A DNA stretch of 64,000 bases from Liolophura sinensis (GCF_032854445.1 NC_088302.1:21401788-21465787); one strand, 5' to 3'. Counted from the stretch's first letter, positions 50,300-63,600 are shown. Program-made: numbers and translations. Notes: generated by a model from the sequence alone, not told the origin.

Positions 50300-51930
50300 C
50301 CGTGTATATTCCGCCAACTTTTGACCCTAATGTGCCCGGAGGGTCCAATCTATAGTCAACAAGTATACATGACCTGGTAATGGAAATCCTCGAAAAACAG
50401 CACAGTAGACACAAGTTGCAGCACATTCTATCTGGTCTTAAGTCATCCCAGATTTACTCCGACTTTATAAAACTATACATCCACTCTAAAGTATAAAACC
50501 GGTTAAGTTACCTGAACAAACTTGGTGGTTACACCACCCAAGCCGCATGAACTGCACAGACATCGGCCAGACAAGGGCCGATAACCACACACGCGACCAA
50601 GGGCCAATAATTCACCCCGTTTTTATCTATTTTACCCATATAAAACAGGCAAATGACTGCCGGTCATACAGATAAACATGTACAGCCTTTGTTATTGATC
50701 TCTTTGTAGTGTCAATATGAAAGTTAGAGTTTTTTCTGACGTGTTAGAAGTGTACATACACGTTGATGTTCTGTGAACATTATATCATTATGGTATCTGG
50801 CCATCATTCGAAATGTGTTCATTTGGCATACCTTGACAGACCATCCAATAAGGGACCCATTATAAAGTTTTTTTTAACTTTCTTTTGATGCAATTTATTG
50901 TTTGTAATTTTCTTCCTGATGTTACATGTAGTTCCTTTAAACTAGCACACTTCTCAAATCTGGAGGCCTGCCTATCTTTCTCTTGATCTGAAATTCTAAA
51001 ACAATTACTAAGAAATAAATAACTACAGTAAGAATCTTTCTGTACAGTAACTGATCAAATGGAAACCGGATACGTATGCATTTATTTTTGCCATGTTAAC
51101 CATTTCAAATTCTATATACTTCTGAATACTTTTGATACATGTACAATCCCAAGATATAGATTTGTATTGTGCTGATTTCTCTAATTACAATTTCTCATTT
51201 GATCTGTCCTTTTACCTGCATACCGCAGTCCAAAAAAGTAAAACTGCATTGAAATTTTCTGAAGTTAAAAATGTGCAATTGAATTAGATGATAAATGGTA
51301 CACAAATTTTCAGGGCATAAGGGATCGTCCCCATTCTGGACAATTCTCATGCAAGATGAACACACCAGCCATCAGCATTCGAGTTATGAGGCTAGGATAT
51401 CGTCGTGACGTCATTTTGTGATGTCTCTCTCTGGCATGGTGGGATAATTGGCTGGTTCCCTGCCTCTGACGTCAGATTGCGCCAATGACTTCAAAATACG
51501 CAGGACATGTCGGGGAACCAGACTAGTTGGGGTAAATCACCGCATTTTGAAGCAGGCAGGCATATACATGTAGGCTATAGTAATGAAAATTATCTACAAA
51601 ACATCCGACTTACCTTGTCAATCCTCCAAAATAAATATTTCAGGTACATATGTAATAAATACTATGCTGTGGATAATATTAATTCTTGTCTGTATCTGTG
51701 ACCACCCATTTAAAAATGCATTGACATGCCCCAACGTGCAGTAAAGCAATGACATGAAGCTCAAAGGAACATCATCACAATGATGTAACGTCACAATCTG
51801 AAAGCTCCGTTTCACCTCCACTGAGTTATTGAATGACCTTGACACAACATCAGAGACACAATATCAGCAACCATTCATGGTCTTTTGGTGACAAATTATT
51901 TGAAAATTACAATAGATGCACGCTTTATAT
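50300..51930. other. Repeat-poor DNA, no gene recognised
   Basis: 50300-50640 is GC-richer and could include the 5' flank or LTR of the Gypsy remnant, but no direct-repeat partner was found. The rest is AT-rich with short frames only. Confidence 0.35.
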
Positions 51931-51940
51931 TCATTTACAG

Positions 51941-52146
51941 TTCCTGTATATATTTTTCTGAGCATCAGAACAGAACCTGCAGACAGTACCCTCTTCTCTG
52001 TCGGACAGCTAGGATTGATCCTTGACTGTTTCATTTACATTAACCACAGTTTGAAGAAACATATCGCCGATGGCGAAAAATTTGCCCTTTTATTTTCAGA
52101 CATCATGCCTACTGACATGTATCTGAGTGAACAACCGCATGTTTAG
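51941..52146 (+). CDS. Weak candidate terminal exon, unrecognised
   Basis: After a good acceptor (TTCATTTACAG ending 51940) one frame is open for 67 codons to TAG at 52146. It has mixed hydrophobic and charged composition (for example GQLGLILDCFIYINHSLKK, later LLFSDIMPTDMYLS). No domain is recognised and no upstream partner exon was found. It could belong to a plus-strand gene starting near 35.7 kb, but that is speculation. Confidence 0.22.
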
Positions 52147-52149
52147 TTT

Positions 52150-54700
52150 TATCGGAGTTTCCCTTTGACCATCAACTCACTCAAGTCCCTAGAGTTAGAA
52201 ACGGACTGGGTTACCTCCCCTTATTGTATAGACGGCGTGAGATGTTCTGAAAACTTCCAAACGAAGGACATATACAGTATTGTGTTGTAATTATGCGGCC
52301 TAACATGTAAATTCAGTTCTGCCAGTCAGAAGGTTGGGAATTATGAATGCTTTAGAATACATTGTGGATAGAAAGGCCATCATGACAATTGTATTTGGTT
52401 TACCAGACTTATAAATTGCTTTCCATCTGTTATATTGTTTTCATGTGTGATCCACAAGCAAACGTTGTATTGTGTGAATATTTGAATTTGTGACGGATTT
52501 CCCCTTCTAATTCTCTTAATTAACATTTTTCGTAAAATGTAGGCCCAGGAGGTTTAATCAGGTGTCAGATGCAACTCATTTTTGTACAAATTTAGCTGAA
52601 CCACCTTAGAATTTTTCTTCATTGTTCACATATTAAGGTTAGGCCTATGCAAAGGTACAGGCCGGGCGGTTGAGTCCAAGATTTTCCTCTGAACTGAAGT
52701 GTAAAGGAGCACTCATTGGATAATACAGTCACATTTAGGTTGTTGATACACTATACATGTATTTTACAGCTAGTTAAAATATATTAGAATTTTGTTTGTT
52801 TTGGATAGCACTGAAAATTTTTTGCGCAGTGTAATTACCCACCTTCTTTGAGGTTACCAGCAACTTCACTTCTGGCAACTATAGCTCAAAAATTGGTGGT
52901 CATACTAGGTTGATTTTTTGATATGTTGTAGATATGCTGCATGTGGAGGTATGGCATGATAGCTTGCGAAAGTTATTGAATATGTTAACGCTTAACTCTT
53001 TGACAAGGTGCGCACAGCCCTTGAAAATCCTTGAAAGTGCTTGAAAAATAGTTTCATTTTCAAGTACTTGAAAGTCCGTAAAAAAGACAAATATTCCTGG
53101 AAACTCCTTGAAAATCTTAGTTTGTCCCGAACTTAAATATTGTCTGCTGACCGCGGAGTCTGCATATCAGGAGCTCGCTGATAATTCTCCCATAATCTGG
53201 GCTTCCGCTGGCACTCGCCATTGTCGCAAATTTAGAACAATGTTTTGAAATGGCGATAAAATTTGAAAAAAATGCGAATGGTTTTGACGACAAATTTATT
53301 TAATTAAGAAAAAATACAAACGCTATACAAAATTTACCGTGAGAGCTTTCTGGGGTTTTTATCAAATTTTCTCAATTTTCTTATGAAAATAATCCACTTA
53401 CTTTCATTTCAAACGGCCTCATCTCAACGAAACAACAACAACACAGTTGTTTGGCGATTACTTGACAGAAACCTACAAAGGGGGTTCAGCATTGTTGGAA
53501 GTTGACTTACATTAAATAACGCTGGAAATCATTTTTGTTAAATAATGAATGAGAATCATGGCGTTTTAGGGGATGCCTTTCAACGCCAATTGATCATGGT
53601 AGAGTTACACCTGTAAATGAAGTTACCTCCCATGAAAAACTGTTCCACTTAATAAACTTTTTTTGGGGATCCAAAGTAAAATTAAATGTTTCAGAATATG
53701 TGCCGTTACATAAATGTGTACGCTGTCTGGTTTTTTCCTGTCAGACTGTGTTACTCCAATGTGCTGATCATAATGTTGCATTTAAATAAACTGAATGTAC
53801 AAATTAATTTCGTAACAAATTTTTCTGATAAAGGAAATTACATTTTACTAGAATCCTACAGATAGGTTGAAAAAAGGATTGAATTTTTTTTCTCAAAAAA
53901 CAAAAATATGCTGCCAAGCATTGGGCCATTATTTTGAGGGCAATTGTTCTAAATGTAACATTTGATAAACTCCAGATATAGTTGGAAGAGACCAAACTGA
54001 TTCTAGCAGCTACACAAAGGCAGATAGAAACGAATTACAGAAGGGGACCTACAAGAGTCGTGGCTGCTAAGGAAGTATGGCTAAAGAAAAATATTATTTA
54101 CTACAAAATCTGATGAGTGGCTAAAGTGTCTGGCTAAAAAAAATACTGACCAAGAGGAAGCCCTGCATAATGATATATATGACGTTTTTTTGACTGAGCC
54201 AAGGCCGTGTCAAAGAATGTGTCACATTACAGAGGTAAAGGGCAGATATTTCTTGCAAAAGCAAGCGTACTATTCAATATACACGCATGCAAATTAAAGC
54301 ATCTATAATTCAGGCTTAAAATATAGCCTATAATTTGCACCATGGTATGTTTAAACTAGCCTTGAAAATCACAAAAATTCCTGGAATTTCATTTTCATAT
54401 ACCTGTACAAACCCTGTTTGAGGTTGAAGTTGACAAATTTGTTACATAAATAGTAAGGAAAATAAGTGCGCTCATGTAGAGGATTGCTATGAGCATAATG
54501 GAAGCAACATATACCAGGCACAGCCATAAAAGAAATAAAACAAGTTGGCTGGACAAATTGCTCAACATAGCAGAGGGTGCAATCCTGATCACTTGGCTAC
54601 CAGCCCTACATGTATACATACACTGTATATCTAATGCATGTACATGTTAACTTAAATACCTGTACATCATGTAGTAGTAGATAATTGCTGTTTCTTGCTC
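52150..54700. other. AT-rich DNA with one repetitive patch
   Basis: 52995-53120 is a patch of near-repeats on 'ccttgaaaatccttgaaag', echoed at 54360-54415. No gene was recognised. Confidence 0.4.
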
Positions 54701-54719
54701 TACTGAGGAAAAAATTTAC

Positions 54720-55375
54720 AATGTGCTCATAAACAACTGTAGTCAGTGTGCGCAGGTACTATTTTCCTCATACAAAGCTGTAGTTAATATTCACAGGTAC
54801 TGTATGCCTCATACACAGCTGTGGTCATTATGCGCAGGTACCATATCCCTCATACACAGCTGTAGTAAATATGCACAGGTACCATATCCCTCATACACAG
54901 CTGTAGGCAATATGCGCAGGTACTATATTCCTCATACAACCTGTAGTTAATGTACGCAGGTACCGTATCCCTCATACACAGCTGTAGTCAATGTGTGCAG
55001 GTTCTATATTCCTCATACAAAACTGTAGTTAATGTGCGCAGGTACCGTATCCCTCATACACAGCTGTAGTCAATGTGCGCAGGTACCGTATCCCTCATAC
55101 AAAGCTGTGGTCATTGTGTGCAGGTACCGTATCCCTCGTACAAAGCTGTAGTCAATGTGCGCAGGTACTATGTTCCTCATACAAAGCTGTAGTTAATGTG
55201 CGCAGGTACTTTATCCCTCATACACAGCTGTAGTCAATGTGCACAGGTACTATATTCCTCATACAAAGCTGTAGTTAATGTGCGCAAGTACCATATCCCT
55301 CATACACAGCTGTGGTCCGTGTGCGTAGGTACCGTATTCGTCATACACAGCTGTGGTCAATGTGCGCATTTCAAC
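54720..55375 (+). repeat. 41-bp minisatellite, about 16 units
   Basis: Unit 'tgtagttaatgtgcgcaggt' followed by 'accgtatccctcatacacagc'. Two unit subtypes (ctatattcc and cgtatccc) tend to alternate. Confidence 0.93.
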
Positions 55376-55879
55376 CTTGATCATATGTGTTCTTATTGGT
55401 TGAGAGCAGCCAGAAAAAAGACAGTATGTGTATGTGCTAAATAGGGAAATCTCACAGTATTTTCACCAAGGGTTCTCGCCATATGTGGGAAGGTCTGCCA
55501 GCAACTTATTGCTAAAATGTTCCACAGCCCTTTGTGAAAATACTCTTTGTAGTACATACTGTCTGTTTTCTTGTTCCACTCAACAAATTAATCTACAGGA
55601 TTTTCCTTGTAGTACCCATTCTCTCTGAAAGCTCTATTTCCTGTAGTAAATGCAACTTGTTGATTTTGCTGCATTGTTTCTTAAAAACGAAAGTATCTGC
55701 TAAATACATGTAGGTTAGCCCATGAATGACTCGGACAAATCAGCATATATATCAGCTTTGCCTCAAAATGTTGTGTTGTCATACCTCAATGTGGACATTT
55801 ACATGTACATCCTGTACATACTTGTATCATTGGTAGCAGGATAAGAGGTTACCAGGTACACAGAGCTCATGAGTTTTGT

Positions 55880-56290
55880 TAAAGGAAAAGACCTCCAAAA
55901 ATCAAAGTAGGCATCATTAAATAGAGCACTTAAAACTATACATGGATTTAAATGAAATTTATGTTTTAAAATTTTTGTGAAAGGAGTTAAAGGTGCTCAA
56001 GCATTTGAATTTTAAGGTGGACTTTATAGACAATACTATAAGAGGTTAGGAACTCACAGAAAGTGTTTTCAACTATAATAGAGACACTGAATGTTGGGAT
56101 AACTCTTTTTGCCCATGAGTGAAAGATTACTGAAATAATGTTACCAACAATTCCTTCCTTCTGATGAACATATGGGAAAAATGTGACATGATGTTGGAGT
56201 TCTTAAGATACTATCAGCAGTGCTCATAAAGCCCACCGTAGTTTTCTAATTTTGAATGCCTTTCAACACTCTTAAAAAAATGTGAAAAAA
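55880..56290 (+). repeat. Unnamed dispersed repeat (family 4)
   Basis: Partner of 37435-37815: 'aaatcaaagtaggcatca', 'aagcatttgaatttta', 'gagtgaaagattactgaaat'. Confidence 0.68.
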
Positions 56291-56299
56291 TAAATGAAA

Positions 56300-57780
56300 G
56301 TATTTTTATACATATTTTTCAATTGCCTGTAAGATGAACCTTACTTCATATTTTAGCTTTCTTTTCCTTTGAGTTCATCACCCTGTCCCCCCCCCCCTCC
56401 CCCTCCACCTAACTTTGGCCCACAAAACGGCATGACATACATGTGTTGTTCATCCTTAGAATGTCACCTCTGTGCCTGCATATTTATTGACCATTCCTAT
56501 TTAATCGAGTAGGGTTAAAATACCACAAGCGTTTGTTCATTACAAGTTCATCTAAAATCGCTGAAGATATTTGCATGAATGAATGAATTATTATAGATTA
56601 ACGCCTCATAAGCAATACATGTATTTCCAACATATTGTGACAGTTAAAAATATATGGGTTGTACATGTAACTTGTTGGTAATTGTCATATTTTACTATGT
56701 ACATGTATATGAACTAAATGATATACTATTAAATAACATCCCACATGTATTCATACAATATTTATGATATATTCATAACATATTCATGACTTAAAAGGAA
56801 ATAATTATGTAATTGCTTGTGGAAGTGAGCTTTATATGTAGTGACATCACTGCATCATTAATTTATTCCCAAGAAGCAGGACATCAGTCAGCATGCAAGT
56901 ATAAATGTGTACGTGAATATGTATGTAGTCAATATACTAGGTTCCCGATAATAACCTCTAATTCTTCACATCGTTAAAATGATACTAATTATTGTGGCTG
57001 ACAGAAAATCATGCCTGTGCTCCGTCTCTACAAGGCTCTAGGGGCTTTGTTGTTTACTTTGTCACTTAATATACAGTGTATTATTTATGAATGTGCAAAT
57101 GCAGGCATATGTATTGGATCATCGCATACCTTATAAAACATGGACCCGTTATCTAGGCAGACAGAAAGACATTTACACATACATGTATCCTATCATATGT
57201 GGTATGTGCAGTATGCTATAATTATATTAGTGAAGAGTTGTTAGAATAACAGCATGGCATTAGGCTCTTCACATGTGCTTCAGCCAGGAGTATTATGCAG
57301 TACTTTATTCTGGGATTTTATCTCCCAGCTCCAGGCAGACCTTGCTAATGCTAAGCCTGAAATCCCCCCAGTGTGGTATTAACACTCAAGTAAAGGTACA
57401 ATGCATGTGTCGGTACCTTATAAGCTGCGTGATTTGTAGGCCTACCTTGTGTGTGTGTGTGTGTAACAGCTGGGCCCAGACTTGAGCAATGTAAAAACAG
57501 GGTGTTTTCAGCTTAACCGGTATATGTAAATATTATGAGAAAGTCTCCACATTTACTGTAATTCTTGCACCTTTTCAGATGTTTGCAAGGTGTCCTGTTC
57601 AAGCATTGTTCTGAATGCCTTTTTCTGTGTAGAAGGATAAAGTTATTATTGTAAGCGCTATACATGTACTTGAGAGTATAATCTGTGTACTCAAGTGTGG
57701 GTGTTGTAGTTGATTATCTTTGCAAAGTGTCGTAATTACAAGCCTGATCTAGCTTCACGATGTGGACAGAGGTGACACAT
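56300..57780. other. AT-rich DNA, no gene recognised
   Basis: Contains a C-rich run near 56386-56408 and a (GT)n run near 57450-57464. Short frames only. Confidence 0.4.
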
Positions 57781-57888
57781 CTGTATGCTGTGCATAGAAT
57801 CATACACATTTGTGGACATTTACTGGATATTTTTAAACATACATGTAGTTGCTTCTGAACATGTACGTGTATTAAGTTGTATCTGGTC

Positions 57889-58556
57889 TCCTAAATGTAT
57901 TTGTATAGGATCTCTTACATGTATTTGTATAGGGTCTTCTACATGTAGTTGTATTGGGTCTCCTACATGTATTTGTGTTGGGTCTCCTACATGTATTTGT
58001 ATAGGGCCTTCTACATGTAGTTGTATTGGGCTTCTACATGTAGTTTTATTGGGTCTCCTACATGTATTTGTGTTGGGTCTCCCACATGTATTTGTGTTGG
58101 GTCTCCCACATGTATTAGTATTGGGTCTCCTATACGTATTTGTGTTGGGTCTCCTACATGTATTTGTATAGGGTCTCCTACATGTATTTGTATAGGGTCT
58201 CCTACATGTATTTGTGTCGTGTCTCCTACATGTATTTGTATAGGGTCTCCTACATGTATTTGTATAGGGTGTCCTACATGTATTTGTCGTGTCTCCTACA
58301 TGTATTTGTATAGGGTCTCCTACATGTATTTGTGATTGTTCTCCTACATGTATTTGTATTGGGTCTCCTATGTGTATTTGTCTCCCACATGTATTTGTAT
58401 AGTCTCCTACATGTATTTTTATTTGTCTCCAACATGTATTTGTATTGGGTGTCCTACATGTATTTGTATTGGGTCTCCTACATGCATGTGTATAGGGTCT
58501 CCTACATGTATTTGTATTGGGTCTCCTACATGTATTTGTATTTGTCTCCTACATGT
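57889..58556 (+). repeat. 24-bp minisatellite, about 28 units
   Basis: Unit 'tctcctacatgtatttgtat' plus aggg or tggg. Several frames stay open because the unit is eight codons (for example CICIGSPT repeated). Unit loss and insertion shift the frame, so no continuous protein is maintained. Confidence 0.95.
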
Positions 58557-58996
58557 ATAAAAATCAGTGCCCCTTGTGTGTATGTGGGATGAACTTTATT
58601 ACAGTTTTCCATACCTGATAAAGTTAAATGTACATATGTTGCCCCTTGTAAGGTAAAGCATTGTGGATATACTTTTCAGGCTGGTGGACAGAACATTGAG
58701 CTGATGGCTGTATGATGAGAGCAGCAAGACACTAACTGCTGTCCTCAACTGTACGAGTCACTTATCACCTATACCTGGAGGGGGGGAGAGGGCAGCGAAT
58801 GTGCGTCACAGGTAGAGAACAGTAAGACAGCTGACTAACCCTGCCCATGTGATCCACATGCACAACTACATGTATAACTGTATGGACCCTGCCAGGAGCC
58901 CTATTGTGCAGTCATGACTGCAGCTTGCCTGCCGTGACGTGGTGGTCGCCCCAACTGTGTACCCTTCGCCCACTGCGTCCACGACAAGCCGATCCA

Positions 58997-59084
58997 ATGA
59001 GAGCCCGACCTAAGAATGTCCTCCTCCTCATCTTTGTGGTGGTTGCTCTACCTGTCTTTTGGATGTCATTTGTCATCAAGCCAG
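58997..59084 (+). CDS. Probable first coding exon of a type II membrane protein
   Basis: ATG at 58997 begins MRARPKNV and then a run of about 20 hydrophobic residues (LLLIFVVVALPVFWMSFVI), ending in KP at a donor (CCAG/GTATTT) in phase 1. A short basic N-terminus followed by a single signal anchor is typical of Golgi glycosyltransferases and sulfotransferases, but the catalytic part would lie to the right and was not found before 60 kb. Upstream sequence from 58678, after an acceptor-like TTTTCAG, could be 5'-UTR. The exon would be cut off from the rest by the N gap and the LINE. The gene name cannot be given. Confidence 0.5.
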
Positions 59085-59099
59085 GTATTTACTAACACA

Positions 59100-60010
59100 G
59101 TCCTGTATACATTTATTATTTATATATGGGTGAATTGTCAGGATTTCCTTCACTGATAAAATGCCACATATGTTGCATAACATTGAGAAGGAAATATTTT
59201 ACCTGTACTTTGTGATGTTCCAATCTGAGTTCAGCGAAAAGCTTGTGTAAACTCATGACTGATGACCAAGCCACAAATATCCCCAAACTCTCCATCTAGG
59301 CCTACAGAAAGCGATGGAACTTTGACATAGAAAGTCATTACACTGCATTTACATAGATGTACAGGAGAGCAAACATTGGATGGGCTTTGCTGGATAATCA
59401 TATGAAAGGCAAAGAAAACACTAAAATGAAGAATACATATTTGATGAAGTATTTATTTTAGATGAAAAGAAATATTAAACATTGACAAGGAAGATAGTTT
59501 GATTTATTAGGGGTCTACGCTTGTATCCCTCTTGAAATCATTCGGACTGTTATTGTTCTCGGTCAAGTCATAAAATTGCAATATCTCCAAAACTGGTAAA
59601 AGTAGAAAAAGCAAACTTTGGAGTCTTAATAAGGAACATATGAAACAACTTTTGACGTTTTACCAGTCATGTGATTTAGGGGCCATTTTGAATTTTAGTG
59701 ATAAGCTAAAAAAATTTTCCCCTCGAGATAAACAGTTTTTAGGTGGATTGCCTTACCAATATTGTAAAAAAGGTTTATTTTTTTTATGAAATAAGTCCAA
59801 AACTGACCAATGAACTTGGCTCAAAAGTAGGTAAATTTTGAGAACTGCTTTTAATCATTGAACAAACACTCTCTGGTTCCCATTGACCAAAAAAAAAACA
59901 ACAAAAATTTGACCAAACCTTCCTATGGAAATAACACGGGAGCTTCGTGCTTTTTGTCCAGCCAAGTCAAATCAATTTGAAACAACAGATATACATGAAA
60001 TGTAGTGACC
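59100..60010. other. Presumed intron of the membrane-protein gene, nothing recognised
   Basis: AT-rich with homopolymer runs. No acceptor-linked exon was found. Confidence 0.4.
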
Positions 60011-60013
60011 AAA

Positions 60014-60098
60014 CCTGTGGATGGTCGTGGGTTTCCCCCATAATGCTGGCCGCCGTCATACAAGTATGATATTCTTGAGTCCAGAGTGAAACACCATT
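60014..60098 (+). repeat. tRNA-derived SINE (family 1), internally deleted fragment
   Basis: 'ctgtggatggtcgtgggttt' joined directly to 'cataatgctggccgccgtca' and a decayed tail. Confidence 0.75.
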
Positions 60099-60299
60099 CA
60101 GATAACTGGCTGGTAATTTACTCTCATTGCTTGTTGTACATGTATGTGTTTATATACATATATTGTGGTAAAAGCAGTTTTACTTGTCTGTCCTTACATA
60201 GTATTCTGATTACATGCATCTGTTGTTTTAGTTGTATCAACATTGATATATCACAGTGTGTGAATTGTTGTTTCCCTCAGAGATCTGTCTGGTTTCCTC

Positions 60300-60499
60300 N
60301 NNNNNNNNNNNNNNNNNNNNNNNNNNNNNNNNNNNNNNNNNNNNNNNNNNNNNNNNNNNNNNNNNNNNNNNNNNNNNNNNNNNNNNNNNNNNNNNNNNNN
60401 NNNNNNNNNNNNNNNNNNNNNNNNNNNNNNNNNNNNNNNNNNNNNNNNNNNNNNNNNNNNNNNNNNNNNNNNNNNNNNNNNNNNNNNNNNNNNNNNNNN
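60300..60499. other. Assembly gap (200 N) with identical 18-base flanks
   Basis: Exactly 200 N. The 18 bases before it (60282-60299) are identical to the 18 after it (60500-60517), so the two contigs may overlap and no sequence need be missing. Confidence 0.99.
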
Positions 60500-60540
60500 G
60501 ATCTGTCTGGTTTCCTCCCCACCACGAAGCTGGCTGCCAT

Positions 60541-60575
<35 letters not shown>

Positions 60576-60581
60576 TGCCAT

Positions 60582-60634
<53 letters not shown>
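60541..60634 (+). repeat. Two (TA)n tracts separated by a duplicated 'ctgccatctta' motif
   Basis: The phrase 'gccatcttatata' precedes both TA tracts, showing a local duplication. Confidence 0.95.
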
Positions 60635-60637
<3 letters not shown>

Positions 60638-60639
60638 CC

Positions 60640-63600
60640 CTTGGGGTTTCTGGGGTGATAAGAATAGGACCTCAGCCCTCTAGGCAAGCTTGTCGTAAAA
60701 GTCGACTAACCTAGAGTTCTCCTGTGTCAGCCCGGTGAATATTGGTTGTGTGAGAGGCAACCGGGGAGCGACCTGTTTGCCGTGGGTTGCGACCCGTAAT
60801 CTCCGAGGACGGGATCCTGGTGGCTGAGGGTGTGTTGGTCTTGCGAGATCCTCACGCCCAACACGTCACTTTGGCCCTTACTTGGAGTGAGACGGGAGGT
60901 CGGATGGGCCTGGTCCGATCAATCAGCTTGGTCATGTCTTGCCTCTGCATTGTCCCAGAATTTCTCCATAACACCATTCCTTAAAGAAAATGTTATTTCT
61001 GAAACTTCGTTTACAGACTACGTTTTGAGGCGGTGGCTCATGGGTCAATCGAGTAGATTGAATTTAACCTTTGGTATAAATCAATCTGTTCGAGTATACC
61101 TCATATGGAATCCTTGGTGTCTTTCCTGCCGGGTATTCCCAGGTTCAGGCATCGCCCTTGTTGGCACTCCGTAGTGGGTGGCGAACATATGAGATGAAAT
61201 TTATATATATATGCCATGTCTTCCTCAAACCTTTCAGTTAATGTCTCCAGTATATCTAACAGGCCTTCCTCTCAGCTGATTTCAAGTACTGATAAGTAGA
61301 GAAAATTAGAGGTTTTGGCTGACTCAGTTGATAACGAACAGGACAGTTGGCCGGCTTTCATCGTTCTCTCAACAAAGAGTGAACAGAAGCCGGCCTCAAA
61401 AATTCATCCAGTTGTACTTAAAGGCCTTGCAGGGATCAGCAGGTACTTTAAAAAAAACGTCAAAAAGTTACGATCTGGAGACATTCTCATTGAATGTTTT
61501 CGGAAACAACAATCCATCAATTTATTAGCTTTGAATAAAATAACTGATATTCCTGTGTATCCCCTCATAATTCCCTGAACAGCTGTGAGGGAATTATACG
61601 TGACAGGGATCAGGATATCATTGATTTATCAGAAAAGCTAATCTGCACAGAACTGAAATCGCAGGGTGTTGCCAGAGTGAAACGCTTCACTATGAAGAAG
61701 TCTGGTAACATCATTAAACTAAGTACATATCTTCTAACCTTCAACAGTAAATCTATTCCGTCGTATATCTACATTGGCCCGTATAGGGTTAATGTGGAGT
61801 TGTATATCCCTAACCTGACACGTTGTTTTAACTTCAAAAGTTTGGTCATGGCAAGGGCCAATGCAAAAATAAACTGGTTTGTTTTTGGTGCAGCAGTGAA
61901 GGTCATGATGGTTTCGACTGTAGCAGCACAGCTAAGTGCTGCAGTTGCAGTGGAGATCACGTGGCCTCCTCTAGGGACTGCCCACTTTCCGTAAAAGAAA
62001 AACAAATAATCACTATAAAAAACTAAAAACAATATATCATATCAGGAGGCCTGCAAACTAGTCTCGCCTCCTAATACTTCACTGCAGACTTTATTTGCCA
62101 ATGCGGTCAAGCGAGTAGCATCTGTTGCTACTCAAACCTCCTTGACTTGGCCCATTGGAAACGACAAACCTAGTTCTCTACAACCTGCTGCTCAACCTGC
62201 CCATAATCCTGCTCAACCCAGACGACTACAGTAACTCAAAAAGACCCAGTAAATATTACAAAACAAACTGATAACCCTGAACCTGATCAAAGCAAAAACA
62301 AACCTGCCATATCTAAGTCTGAAAATAAATCTCGTAATGAAAATAGTAAACTAGTGGCCCACAGAGCATCCCTCTAAGGCCACTAGGGACCCTGTCCAAA
62401 CTTTTAATAGGTTTGGATCGTTGGAGGACGTTGGTCCTTCAACATCAGATGCTGAGGTGATGGATACATCACCCGCACCAGGGAGATCTAACAGCCGAAG
62501 GGTCGTCCACGGTTCAAACATAAAGAGAAGTCCCCCATATGCCTTCCTCCATAATGTCTTCTTTAGACAAAATTATACAATGGAATTGTTGAGGTCTTAA
62601 GGCAAATTTTATTGAAATAACACAGCAAGTTCAATCTTTAAATCCAGCTGCCCTGTGTCTTCAGGAAACTCACCTGAAGACATCTGACAAAGATAAAAAT
62701 TATTCATTAAATAGTACTTATTCAAATGAAGAAGAGCGAGCTGCAGGCAGCTCCTCGATATTCATAGATAACAGTATTATCCACAGCCCTGTTGCTCTAC
62801 ATACAGAGCTTCAGGCTGTGGCCGTTCGTGTTTCATTGTGTAAAACAGTCACATTATGTTCGGTGTAGATACCTCCGAACAGTTCTTTGTCAGCTTCTCA
62901 GTTACATAATCTTACAGAACAATTACCTAAACCGTTTATTATAATGGGAGATTTTAATTCGCATAACCCTCTATGGGGCAGTAATAACATTAATAATAAG
63001 GGCAAGATAGTAGAAGACTACTTATGTAAGGAAGAACTGTGTTATTTCAATGATGGTTCTAATACCTATTTACATCCGGGTAATGGCACTTATTCTGCTA
63101 TTATCTCACTCTCACGGATCCAGCACTTCTCCCAGATTTTTCTTGGAAGGTACATGACGATCTTTGTGGTAGTGACCATTTCCTATAATTCTAGAGCGTA
63201 TCACTTTTAATTCTTTAGAACGTGTGGCTAGGTGGAAATTCAATAAAGCAGATTGGATCGCATTTGAGATGTCCTGTGAGGCCTGATATCGCTCCAGATC
63301 CTCCAATGATCCTATATTAAAATTTAATGAGCTTGTTTTACGAGCTGCCGATAGAACTATCCCTAAAACCTGGACAAATCCCAAATCCAAAAGTAAACCC
63401 TGGTATGATAAGGACTGTCGTAATGCCTACTGATGATAACTAAACCAGGTTCGTATTTTTTCGAGCTAAGGCTCGTTGATTACTCAAGTCCAAGAGACGA
63501 TCTTGTTGGCGGAACTTTGTTTTGGGCATTACATCAACAACACCCATGCGTAAAGTCTGGAACATGGTTCAGAAACTTAAGGGCAAAAAATAATAAAGCA

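Noticed and set aside
61328-62032. Independent short genes in the 61.3-62.0 kb frames
   Set aside because: Together they form a frameshifted LINE ORF1 with CCHC knuckles.
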